Assembly: GCF_000774145.1 (NCBI RefSeq)
Contig: NZ_KN322987.1
Span: forward strand, 374,756 to 438,755
DNA from: Pseudomonas mediterranea CFBP 5447
GTDB lineage: Bacteria; Pseudomonadota; Gammaproteobacteria; Pseudomonadales; Pseudomonadaceae
Length of the DNA: 64,000 nt
Direction: 5' to 3'
Position 1 is the stretch's first letter, and the number at the start of each line of letters is the position of its first letter. The notes under the pieces were generated by a model that was given only the letters and a program-made list of their open reading frames with translations, made no database searches and had not been told where the DNA came from. This document shows, one piece after another, positions 51,213 through 58,964 of this stretch. The position numbers and the translations under genes were made by a program.

Positions 51213-51224
51213 GGAGCTTTCCTG

Positions 51225-52565
51225 TCAGGGACGCGGTGACTGAATGTTGGGGGTCGACGCCGGCTCGATGGACCGCTCGGTCGAGGGGCTTTCCACCGGC
51301 TGACGCAGCAGGCTACGGCTTGGCTTGCGGCCGGTTTCGCGCTCGAAATCTTCAGGGTTGAACGCGCCTTCCCAGCGTGCGATGGCAAACACCGCGACGG
51401 TGTTGCCGACGATATTGGTCAGGGCCGTGGCGGTGGCCATGATGCGGTCGATACCAAACAGCAGGCCGAGGCCACTCAGGGGGAGGGTTTGTACCGACTG
51501 CAACGTCGCGGCGAGTTTGATGAAGGCGCCGCCCGCCACCGTGGTTCCCCCCTTGGAGGTGATACTCAGGATGGCCAGCAGACCCAGTTGCTGCAGCAGG
51601 GAGAACGGCGTGTCGGTGGCCTGGGCGATGAACCCGATGGCAATCGCCATGTAGATCGCCGTGCCGTCGAGGTTGAAGCTATAGCCAGCGGGTAGGACAA
51701 AACCGACCACCACCTCATCGCAACCGCTGCGCTGCAGTTTTTCGAGCAGGCGTGGAAACGCTACTTCGCCAGATGCGGTGCCGAAAACCAGCAGGATTTC
51801 ATCGCGAATCAGGCGCAGTACACTGCCAAACGGCAAGCCGATGGACCAACTGATCGAACCGAGAATGCCGAACACGAAGATCAGCGACGCCGCGTAGTAA
51901 ACCGCGATCAACTTCAGGAGGTAGAGGAGGGTATCGCCACCATAACTGCCGATGGCGGCTGCCATGGCACCAAACGCGCCCAGCGGCGCCAGCTTCATGA
52001 TGAAACTGAGCATCTTGAACAGAATGCTCTGGGCTTCACCGAGGGCTTTCACGGCAACCGAATCCGGGCCACATACCCGATTGATGGCGATACCGGCCAG
52101 CACCGAAATAATCAATACCTGGATGATGTCGCCTTTGGCGAACGCATCGACCAGCGTATGCGGAATCAGCCCCAGCAGGTAGTTGATCATGGAGACACTG
52201 CCCGCGGCCGAGGTGGCCTTGATCGCTTCGCTGGATTCGTTGAGGCTGGTGGCATGCAAACCCACGCCGGGCTCCACCACGTTGACCAGAATGAAACCGA
52301 TCAGCATCGCCACCGTGCTGACCACTTCAAAGTAGATCAGCGATTTGACGCCAAGCCTGCCGAGCTTGCGCATGTCCTGGACATGGGTAAGCCCATGCAC
52401 GAGGGTGACGAAAACGATCGGCGCCAACATCATTTTCAGCAGGGCGATGAACGCTTGTCCCAGAGGCTTCATGGCTACCGCCCATTGTGGCGCGGCGAAG
52501 CCGAGAATGACGGCAGCGACCAGTGCGATCAGCACCTGCACGTGGAGTTTCTTCAACTGATTCAT
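51225..52565 (-). CDS. DctA-type dicarboxylate:cation symporter (DAACS family)
   Basis: 446 aa from the ATG at 52565 (AGGAAA upstream); ten codons more are open upstream. It is a glutamate-transporter-fold permease: HVQVLIALVAAVILGFAAPQ, a Ser-rich re-entrant loop, FVLPAGYSFNLDGTAIYMA, and TSKGGTTVAGGAFIKLAATL. Family members import C4-dicarboxylates with H+ or Na+. It is the first gene of a seven-gene leftward operon, so its substrate is probably the pathway's dicarboxylate. It has an unusual Pro/Ser-rich C-terminal tail. Confidence 0.93.
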   Translation of the reverse strand: MNQLKKLHVQVLIALVAAVILGFAAPQWAVAMKPLGQAFIALLKMMLAPIVFVTLVHGLTHVQDMRKLGRLGVKSLIYFEVVSTVAMLIGFILVNVVEPGVGLHATSLNESSEAIKATSAAGSVSMINYLLGLIPHTLVDAFAKGDIIQVLIISVLAGIAINRVCGPDSVAVKALGEAQSILFKMLSFIMKLAPLGAFGAMAAAIGSYGGDTLLYLLKLIAVYYAASLIFVFGILGSISWSIGLPFGSVLRLIRDEILLVFGTASGEVAFPRLLEKLQRSGCDEVVVGFVLPAGYSFNLDGTAIYMAIAIGFIAQATDTPFSLLQQLGLLAILSITSKGGTTVAGGAFIKLAATLQSVQTLPLSGLGLLFGIDRIMATATALTNIVGNTVAVFAIARWEGAFNPEDFERETGRKPSRSLLRQPVESPSTERSIEPASTPNIQSPRP

Positions 52566-52706
52566 GGCATTTCCTGACCCAATACTGGGCATCATTATTC
52601 TTGTGGTTACTCGCCCTTTGATGGGGCAAGCTGGGCCTTCAGCTATCTGTATTGAGCATAGAAAAAACTAAACCTAGGCACAAAAACCTTATTTTGATAC
52701 AAAGCT

Positions 52707-52721
52707 ATGCCATTACGGCAT
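52707..52721. promoter_or_regulatory. LysR-type operator (T-N11-A dyad) in the divergent promoter
   Basis: ATGCC-attac-GGCAT is a perfect dyad fitting the T-N11-A LysR box. It lies 10 bp before the LysR ATG at 52732 and ~140 bp upstream of the symporter operon, in a 166-bp divergent region. The position suggests autoregulation of the regulator; activation of the operon may need a further site not resolved here. Confidence 0.5.
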
Positions 52722-52731
52722 GGTGAGCACG

Positions 52732-53667
52732 ATGGACATACGAGAACTCCGCTCCTTTGTAAAAGTCGCTCAGTGCGGCGGTTTCAGTCGCGCGGCGAAA
52801 GAACTCTTCATCGCTCAGCCGGCGCTGAGTCGGCAGATCGCCAAGCTTGAAGAACAGCTTCAAGTGGCGCTGTTCATTCGACATGGCCGGGGAGTGCAGC
52901 TGACCGCTGCGGGGGCGCGCTTGCTTGAGCGGGCGGATGTCATGCTGCGCTACATGGAAGAAACCGCCGACCATGTCCGCAACAGCGCATTCGAGGAGCG
53001 CGGGCACTTGGCCGTTGGATTGCCGCCTGCGATCGGTACTATCGTCGGACCGCAGTTGATCCGTCGTTTTCACGAGCGCTGGCCAAAGGCGTCATTGCAT
53101 GTGCTCGAAGGCCTGAGCACATCGCTGCAGGAGTGGTTGCTGGATGGCCGGATCCAGGTCGCCGTGGTGTACAACCAGCCGTTGCTCGAGGCCTTTGATG
53201 TCAGGCCGATTTTCAGCGAACGGATGGTGTTGGTCGGGCCGCCTCGGGAAACGCCGAAATCGGTGCGCATCATGGGCTTGGCGGATTTCCCGTTGATCCT
53301 CCCCGGGTTGCCCCACAGCAATCGACGGCTGATCGAACAGGTCGCCGCGCAGAACGGCCTTCAATTGAATGTCGTCTTCGACGTGGACAGCGTCAGCCTG
53401 ACCAAACGCATGGTGGCCGAAGGCATGGGCTATTCGATTCTTGCCCATGCGGCAGTCCAGGAAGACATCGCCAATGGCGTCCTAGTGGGCCATGCGATTG
53501 AACGTCCCGGCATTCGCTCCACGGTTTCGCTGACCACACTCAAGGACCGTAGGAACAGTCGCCTGGCTTTGAGTTGGGAAAAAATCCTGCTGGAGACGTT
53601 GGAAGAACTCGTGACGGTAGGTGCGTGGAAGGAGGCCACACTTTGGCTTGGCCGAGATGGAGCATGA
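52732..53667 (+). CDS. LysR-family transcriptional regulator of the adjacent catabolic operon
   Basis: 311 aa from the ATG at 52732 (GGTGAG upstream). An ATG 12 nt earlier lies inside the dyad. The N-terminal winged helix is classic: MDIRELRSFVKVAQCGGFSR, then LFIAQPALSRQIAKLEEQL. The effector-binding domain follows (residues ~90-295). It is divergent from the DctA/CMD/SDR operon and likely activates it when its pathway inducer is bound. Confidence 0.92.
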   Translation: MDIRELRSFVKVAQCGGFSRAAKELFIAQPALSRQIAKLEEQLQVALFIRHGRGVQLTAAGARLLERADVMLRYMEETADHVRNSAFEERGHLAVGLPPAIGTIVGPQLIRRFHERWPKASLHVLEGLSTSLQEWLLDGRIQVAVVYNQPLLEAFDVRPIFSERMVLVGPPRETPKSVRIMGLADFPLILPGLPHSNRRLIEQVAAQNGLQLNVVFDVDSVSLTKRMVAEGMGYSILAHAAVQEDIANGVLVGHAIERPGIRSTVSLTTLKDRRNSRLALSWEKILLETLEELVTVGAWKEATLWLGRDGA

Positions 53668-53697
53668 GCAGTTCCAAACGAGCCATGGTTTGACCGG

Positions 53698-55074
53698 TTA
53701 AAAACGCCCCAGCTTGAGGGGGTACTCAATCACGATGTAAACCCGGTCGATGTCATCCCCACCCTGAGCGCTATTGCCCCGATGGGTCACATGGGACACC
53801 TGCATGGACAAATCCTTGGCCGGCCCCGATTGCACGGTGTAGTGCAAATCGATATCCCGCTCCCAATGGCGTCCGCCGTCCCCTTGTTGCGGGACGAACT
53901 GACCGGTGCCCGGATCAAATGGGTTGTACGCCCCACCTTGGGGAGCATGGGTGCCGTCGATGCCGCGGCCGGTGACGTAGCGGGTCATGAATTTCAATCC
54001 CGGGACGCCGAAAGCACCCAGGTCGAGGTCGTAGCGCGCCTGCCACGAGCGTTCGCCGGCACCGTTGAAATCGGCGTATTTGATGGAGTTGGCGAGGTAG
54101 ATCGAGTCGCCGCCCACAAAGTCGAAGGGCGTGTCGCCATGGATCTTCTGATAAGCCAGGGTGAATCCCTGGGCGCCGACGGTATATTTGCCAGACAGGC
54201 TATAGGCGGTGTTATCAATCGCGCCGGCCTCGGCGTCGCCGTAATCCTGGGTGTGGTAAACGTTGCCGTCCAGAAAGAACCCGGATTGCTTCAGATGCAG
54301 GTTGGCATAGTACTGGCGCCAGGTGTCGCTCAGCTCGGATGCGTAGAGAGCACCGCCCAACGGCTGATCCTCGAACAATTGGGCACCGAGGAAACTGATG
54401 CTGCCGGTCTCGGTGCTCACCCCATAACCGCTGAAGTCGCCCTTGCGGGTCGAGGCGTCCTGATTCTTGAACGCGATGAAACGCCCGGCCTGCAAATGCA
54501 CGTCGTCGAATTCCCGGCTGTCGAGCAGAAACCCCGTGGCGTATTCCGGTTGCAGGCGTTTATCGGCAGTGTCGAATACCGGGGTTTCCACGGTCATCTC
54601 ACCGTAGGCCAAGGTGGTTCGGGATGCGCGCAGTTTCAACGCACCGCCGGCACTGGAAAAGTCGTTCTCACTGCGGCCATCCGAATCCAGCGGCAGCAAT
54701 CCCGTTCCGGAATGCCCCTTGCCGCCATCCAGTTTCACACCGAGAAAACCATGGGCATCGACACCGAATCCTACGGTGCCCGGGGTAAAACCGGAGGCAA
54801 ATGAGCCGATGAAACCTTGAGCCCACTCCTGCTTATAGTTTTTGTTCGCCGGGGAGGGGGATCGGTAGTCGTTCTGCAGGAAGAAATTGCGGCTCAGGAC
54901 ATCCAGGGTTGCGCCGCCCATAAAGCCTTGCGTCGACGGCTCGGCAGCCAGGGCGGTGCCGCAGGTGCCGATTAGCAACATGGATAACCAGAGCCTGGAT
55001 CGTGGCCATTGTTGGGCGCGAGTTTTATTGCTGCAAAGGCTGCGGGTGTTCAGTGCTTGAGTTGCGGTGCGCAT
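53698..55074 (-). CDS. OprD-family outer-membrane porin
   Basis: 458 aa with a long signal region (the hydrophobic part LWLSMLLIGTCGTALA, cleavage near AAEPS). It has the OprD signature EWAQGFIGSFASGFTPGTVG, then VDAHGFLGVKLDGGKGHSGT and the late C-terminal strand VYIVIEYPLKLGRF. The start at 55074 gives an unusual 28-residue N-region; a Met at 54981 is too close to the cleavage site. Beside the carboxylate operon it probably admits the same substrate through the outer membrane. It is convergent with the LysR gene (30-bp gap). Confidence 0.92.
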   Translation of the reverse strand: MRTATQALNTRSLCSNKTRAQQWPRSRLWLSMLLIGTCGTALAAEPSTQGFMGGATLDVLSRNFFLQNDYRSPSPANKNYKQEWAQGFIGSFASGFTPGTVGFGVDAHGFLGVKLDGGKGHSGTGLLPLDSDGRSENDFSSAGGALKLRASRTTLAYGEMTVETPVFDTADKRLQPEYATGFLLDSREFDDVHLQAGRFIAFKNQDASTRKGDFSGYGVSTETGSISFLGAQLFEDQPLGGALYASELSDTWRQYYANLHLKQSGFFLDGNVYHTQDYGDAEAGAIDNTAYSLSGKYTVGAQGFTLAYQKIHGDTPFDFVGGDSIYLANSIKYADFNGAGERSWQARYDLDLGAFGVPGLKFMTRYVTGRGIDGTHAPQGGAYNPFDPGTGQFVPQQGDGGRHWERDIDLHYTVQSGPAKDLSMQVSHVTHRGNSAQGGDDIDRVYIVIEYPLKLGRF

Positions 55075-55258
55075 GTTGGAGCCAGTTCGGTGACGAGGGC
55101 CCGATTATTGGCCGCAGGGCTCTGGCTGGTGAGTTAAACGTTGTTAATTCTGAGGGGGTACGATTCGTCGGACTAACGCTAGCGCAAGCCCGTATAGCAT
55201 TGAACGCCTCGCAACGCCTGTCCTCCAATCACTATCAGAAAGAAGAAGGAGAACCAGC

Positions 55259-55417
55259 ATGCAGCCTAAAACTGAAGGACTCGAAGAGCACGGCCCTAGC
55301 GGCGTGCCTTACATCAACGATCCGGAAAAGCCCACTTCACCGCCCTTGAACGACGCCGACGCCACTGATGCAGCCGAGGCGGAGGAAGATATTCAGGACG
55401 AAGCAGAATCCATTTAA
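55259..55417 (+). CDS. Small acidic hypothetical protein
   Basis: 52 aa with a strong AAGAAGGAG site. The sequence is strongly acidic at its end (AEAEEDIQDEAESI) and Pro-rich in the middle, suggesting a disordered protein. No family was recognised. The next gene (DUF2188) starts 17 bp on, so they are likely co-transcribed. Confidence 0.6.
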   Translation: MQPKTEGLEEHGPSGVPYINDPEKPTSPPLNDADATDAAEAEEDIQDEAESI

Positions 55418-55434
55418 ATGTGAGGAGCAAGGCA

Positions 55435-55659
55435 ATGGACAACTATCACCTGAGCCCGTCTGCGGATGGCTGGGAACTTAAGAAGGCCGGCGCAGAGCGT
55501 GCCTCTAAAAAAGCTGCCACAAAGCAGGAGCTGATGAACTCTCTGGCAGACTTCTTTGATGGCAAGACCGCCTCGGTGAAGATTCATAAAGCCGACGGTT
55601 CCATCGAGGAAGAACGCACCTATCCGCGTTCCGCTGACCCCAGGCGAACCAAGGGGTGA
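55435..55659 (+). CDS. DUF2188 domain protein
   Basis: 74 aa from the ATG at 55435 (GAGGAG and AAGG upstream). The full-length DUF2188 pattern is present: NYHLSPSADGWELKKAGAER, an Ala/Lys-rich helix, and a C-terminal SVKIHKADGSIEEERTYP. Proteins of this family are short, frequent in Pseudomonas and of unknown role, often near DNA-maintenance genes. It overlaps the next gene (GTGA). Confidence 0.87.
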   Translation: MDNYHLSPSADGWELKKAGAERASKKAATKQELMNSLADFFDGKTASVKIHKADGSIEEERTYPRSADPRRTKG

Positions 55660-56084
55660 CCCCCATTTCCGCTGCCGACCTGGGTATCGTGATCGACGCC
55701 CCGGGCGGCCACGGAGTGTATCGGTGGCTGCTTGCCAGTTTTCTGATCGGTAAAAGGATACGTTCTTCTGTCGCCGTTGAGGCGTACCGGAACCTGGTTG
55801 ATCGGTATGGCCTGGATACGCCTGCAAAGCTCGCCCGATGCCCACATCGGGATCTTGTCAGGCTCCTCGGCCAAGCGGGCTACGCACGATACGATGAATC
55901 CACGGCGCGGCGACTTCACGAGCTTGGTGTGGGCCTGGATACCGGACTGGAGTCTCGGATGAACGCTTTGCAGGGCGGTTCAATGGAAGCGGCTGAGTTT
56001 GAGCGATGGTTGCTCAGCTTTAACGGCATCGGGCCGAAGACGTTGGAGATATTCAAGCGCGAAGTGGCGCTGAGAGACAAATAG
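55656..56084 (+). CDS. Helix-hairpin-helix protein, endonuclease III-like fragment
   Basis: 142 aa from a GTG overlapping the DUF2188 stop (GTGA). Similarity is to the HhH-GPD glycosylase fold: YRWLLASFLIGKRIRSSVAV, then LVRLLGQAGYARYDESTARR and a HhH motif LSFNGIGPKTLEIF near the C-terminus. The catalytic Lys/Asp and the 4Fe-4S cluster Cys of endonuclease III are not seen, so it is a DNA-binding relative rather than a full glycosylase. It could be a DNA-repair accessory. Confidence 0.75.
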   Translation: MTPISAADLGIVIDAPGGHGVYRWLLASFLIGKRIRSSVAVEAYRNLVDRYGLDTPAKLARCPHRDLVRLLGQAGYARYDESTARRLHELGVGLDTGLESRMNALQGGSMEAAEFERWLLSFNGIGPKTLEIFKREVALRDK

Positions 56085-56339
56085 GTACAATCAGCTTTGG
56101 CATGGAAACTCTTACACGGTCGATCGTTTTGATATGGATGTTGTTAAAGGATTTTGGCCGTAGTTCTGGGCGTCTGGGTGCTTGGTTACTTTTGAGCCGG
56201 TCAGCGGGAGGATTCTACGCGCGCTTGGACGATGATTTACAGCGCCATGAGGCGCTTCTTCCTGGTCATCAATGATCAAGCAGTGTGAGCGCTGGATGTG
56301 CTCGTTGACCCCGACCGTCGAAATCATTTCTGACAAGAA

Positions 56340-56358
56340 TGTCAGGAGGCGGTCAGCC
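56340..56358 (+). promoter_or_regulatory. Probable response-regulator operator upstream of the two-component operon
   Basis: Two half-sites, TGTCAG (56340) and GGTCAG (56351), lie 11 bp apart, the spacing expected of OmpR-type regulators. They end at about the -35 position of a likely -10 TAGACT at 56378-56383. CTGACA-agaa-TGTCAG (56330-56345) is also a perfect dyad. A closely similar array stands before the DUF2790 gene. The remainder of the ~335-bp gap upstream shows nothing else recognisable. Confidence 0.6.
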
Positions 56359-56420
56359 TCCAGACACCTTTGCTGTCTAGACTCTGCAGGTCACCCCCGT
56401 TCCCACAGAGGAATTACCTG

Positions 56421-57125
56421 ATGCGTCTGCTCATTGTCGAGGACGAAGAAAAGACGTTCTCCTACGTCCATCGGGGCCTGACCGAGCTTGGCTACATTGT
56501 CGATGTTGCGACCAATGGCATCGATGGCCTGCACTATGCGCTGGAAATGGATTACGACGTGGTGATCCTCGACGTCATGCTGCCAGGCAAGGATGGCTAC
56601 GGCGTGTTGCAGGGCCTGCGTCTGCACAAGAAAACCCCGGTGATCATGTTGTCGGCCAGGGGCACGGTGGACGATCGAGTCCGGGGGCTGCGAGAGGGCG
56701 CCGATGACTACCTGGCCAAACCTTTTTCCTTTGCCGAACTGGTCGCGCGTGTCCAGGCCCTGATCCGACGCCGCGCCGATGACACCGCCGATCCGACGCA
56801 CCTGCGCATCGACGACCTGGAAGTCGACCTGCAAGCACGCAAGGTGACTCGGGGCGGGTTGCGACTGGACCTGACAGCCAAGGAGTTCTGCCTGTTGAGC
56901 CTGCTGGCACGGCACCAGGGGGAAATTCTTTCCAAGTTGATGATTGCCGAACAGGTCTGGGACATGAATTTCGACAGCGACGCCAACGTGGTCGAGGTTG
57001 CGATCAAGCGCGTGCGAGCCAAGGTCGACGCGCCGTATCCGCGCAAGCTGCTGCACACCGTCCGCGGCATGGGCTACGTGTTGGAGAGTCGCGAAGTCAA
57101 CGACAGGCAAGTCGGTGCGCTGTGA
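56421..57125 (+). CDS. OmpR-family response regulator, CopR/IrlR type
   Basis: 234 aa from the ATG at 56421 (GAGG upstream). Receiver domain with MRLLIVEDEEKTFSYVHRGL, the phosphoacceptor Asp in VVILDVMLPGKDG (about residue 51) and the conserved Lys in YLAKPFSF. The C-terminal winged helix (~125-225) includes LTAKEFCLLSLLARHQGEIL and VAIKRVRAKVDAPYP, similar to heavy-metal response regulators. The stop overlaps the sensor kinase start (TGATG). It is expected to bind the paired sites upstream of its own gene and the DUF2790 operon. Confidence 0.93.
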   Translation: MRLLIVEDEEKTFSYVHRGLTELGYIVDVATNGIDGLHYALEMDYDVVILDVMLPGKDGYGVLQGLRLHKKTPVIMLSARGTVDDRVRGLREGADDYLAKPFSFAELVARVQALIRRRADDTADPTHLRIDDLEVDLQARKVTRGGLRLDLTAKEFCLLSLLARHQGEILSKLMIAEQVWDMNFDSDANVVEVAIKRVRAKVDAPYPRKLLHTVRGMGYVLESREVNDRQVGAL

Positions 57126-58498
57126 TGAAAGGATCGATAGCCAAGCGGCTCGCCTTGATGTTTGCACTCGCGGTCACGCTCATCACCGCTGTCAGCGCGA
57201 CGCTGTTGCGCTGTTCCTTGAAGCAATCGCTCGAAGACCAGATGCAGAACGAGCTGATCCTGCGCCATTCCGTACTCGATCCGGTGCTCGCAAAATATGA
57301 TTCGCCGGAATTCTGGGTCGGCTTGCGCCAGAAGCTCAACGGCCTGACACCCGCGGACGAGCGGGTGCGTTATTGGGTCCTGGTTGACAACCCCGCCTAC
57401 AGTTATGGCGGGGCGATGCCGGACGGCCAGGACTGGTCCAAGCGCCCAGATGGTTTTTCCACCGTCGAGGTACCTGATCGGGATCGGCCCATGATGCTGA
57501 TGGTCGAGACCATCGCGGCGATGGGCAGCCGACCGGAGTTACGTTTTATCGTCGGGCTCGATTCGACGCCGTTCATGAAGACCCTCGATAATTTCACCAG
57601 GACCTTGGTCCTGACATCGGCGCTGGGCGTCGTGCTGGTCGCACTGCTGGGCTACTGGATCGCGCGTTTTGGCCTGGGGCCGGTCAGGCGCCTGAGCCGT
57701 CAGGCCAACAGCCTGCCACCGGGGGATTCCAAGCAGCGACTGGACACCGAGGCGCTGCCCGGCGAATTGCAAGAACTGGCGGTGTCGTTCAATGGCGCCC
57801 TGGCTCGCCAGGAGGCGGCCTGGTGCCAGCTCGAAGGGTTCAATGCCAATGTTGCCCATGAGCTGCGAACGCCGCTGACCAACCTGATCGGCCAGACCCA
57901 GGTCGCGTTGGCCCATGGGCGAGACGTGAACGAGCTTCAGGATCTGTTGCAGTCCAACCTCGAAGAGCTGGAACGGATGGGCACCATCGTCAACGACATG
58001 CTGTTCCTGGCGGGGGCCGAAAGCGGCCAGCGGGCAACCGAGCTGAGTGATGTCTCGCTGAACGAAGAGGCGTCGAAGACGGTGGAATATCTGGAGCCGG
58101 TCCTGCACGAGAAGCAGTTGAGCGTAGTGATCCAAGGCGACATGCACGTGTGCATCGACCGACGCCTTTTCCACCGTTCCCTGGCCAATCTGATACAGAA
58201 CGCGGCACGATACGCGGTGCCGAACAGCACGATAACCGTGAGCTTGGTCAGCCACGGAATGGAGGCCGATGTGAGCGTATCCAATGCTGGCGAGCCGATT
58301 GACAACGTGCACCTGGAGCGCTTGTTCCAGCGCTTCTATCGAGCTGACGCCGCCCGTGCGCGAAGCGATGCGCACCATGGCCTGGGGCTTTCCATCGTAC
58401 GAGCGGTGGCCTCCATGCACGGTGGCCGGGTGTTCGCCCACAGCAAAGATGGCCTGAATACCTTCGGTTTTTCCCTGACGAGCCAGGCGGCGCGCTAG
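57125..58498 (+). CDS. Heavy-metal-type sensor histidine kinase
   Basis: 457 aa from the ATG at 57125 overlapping the regulator stop; a GTG one codon upstream is possible. TM1 ~10-28, a periplasmic domain ~29-158, TM2 ~159-180, HAMP (RFGLGPVRRLSRQANSLPPG), H-box NVAHELRTPLTNLIGQT (His ~245) and a kinase core with NLIQNAARYA (N box) and GLGLSIVRAVASMHGG. This is the CusS/CopS/IrlS architecture. Stimulus not readable; the small periplasmic DUF2790 target suggests an envelope or metal signal. Confidence 0.92.
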   Translation: MKGSIAKRLALMFALAVTLITAVSATLLRCSLKQSLEDQMQNELILRHSVLDPVLAKYDSPEFWVGLRQKLNGLTPADERVRYWVLVDNPAYSYGGAMPDGQDWSKRPDGFSTVEVPDRDRPMMLMVETIAAMGSRPELRFIVGLDSTPFMKTLDNFTRTLVLTSALGVVLVALLGYWIARFGLGPVRRLSRQANSLPPGDSKQRLDTEALPGELQELAVSFNGALARQEAAWCQLEGFNANVAHELRTPLTNLIGQTQVALAHGRDVNELQDLLQSNLEELERMGTIVNDMLFLAGAESGQRATELSDVSLNEEASKTVEYLEPVLHEKQLSVVIQGDMHVCIDRRLFHRSLANLIQNAARYAVPNSTITVSLVSHGMEADVSVSNAGEPIDNVHLERLFQRFYRADAARARSDAHHGLGLSIVRAVASMHGGRVFAHSKDGLNTFGFSLTSQAAR

Positions 58499-58574
58499 CC
58501 GCCACACCATCGGCTTGCGCTGTTGCATTCAGCGCAGGCCGGTGTTTCCCCTGCGCCGGCGTTTGACATGTTCC

Positions 58575-58602
58575 TGTCAGTCGGCAGTCACCTTGACGTC
58601 AG
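58575..58602 (+). promoter_or_regulatory. Three-fold 11-bp-phased operator before the DUF2790 operon
   Basis: Half-sites TGTCAG (58575), AGTCAC (58586) and CGTCAG (58597) are spaced by exactly 11 bp. Upstream, TGACA at 58564 makes a dyad with the first. A likely -10, TAGAGT, lies at 58614-58619. The array matches that upstream of the response-regulator gene in sequence and in distance to the -10 (33-34 bp), so the same regulator probably controls both promoters. Confidence 0.6.
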
Positions 58603-58659
58603 TGTCCTCCTCCTAGAGTGCTACCACCATCTCGGTAAAGGCAGTCGTGGAGTCCCACC

Positions 58660-58920
58660 ATGAAGATCCAGAACTTATCGATCGCCAGTCTGCTGGCAAT
58701 CATCACTTTGAGCGGTTCACCTCTGTTTGCCAAAGAGCAAGTGCAACCACCGGCTTACGAGTACGGCATGCCGCTGGACGTCGCCCGGGCCATTCGTATC
58801 GAGGCGCCGCACTCGTCCATGTGCGAAGTGGTGCCGGCAAAGATGACCTACGTGGATACGCAAGGCGAACTCCGCCAGGTCAGTTTTCTGCAACTGGCTG
58901 ATGTGTGCGCCATCCAGTGA
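58660..58920 (+). CDS. DUF2790 family small periplasmic protein
   Basis: 86 aa with a Sec signal (ASLLAIITLSGSPLFA). The mature core matches DUF2790: YEYGMPLDVARAIRIE, then CEVVPAKMTYVDTQGELRQV. DUF2790 proteins are small, Pseudomonas-specific and often lie under copper- or envelope-responsive two-component systems. The downstream SDR gene starts 44 bp later. It sits behind the phased operator sites, so it is a likely direct target of the neighbouring regulator. Confidence 0.9.
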   Translation: MKIQNLSIASLLAIITLSGSPLFAKEQVQPPAYEYGMPLDVARAIRIEAPHSSMCEVVPAKMTYVDTQGELRQVSFLQLADVCAIQ

Positions 58921-58964
58921 GCGCCGGCCGTGCCGGTTCACCTTCAAACAGAGAGCACTCAACC

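Noticed and set aside
56112..56336. Leftward open frame in front of the two-component operon
   Set aside because: No ribosome site or family; it overlaps the predicted operator region.
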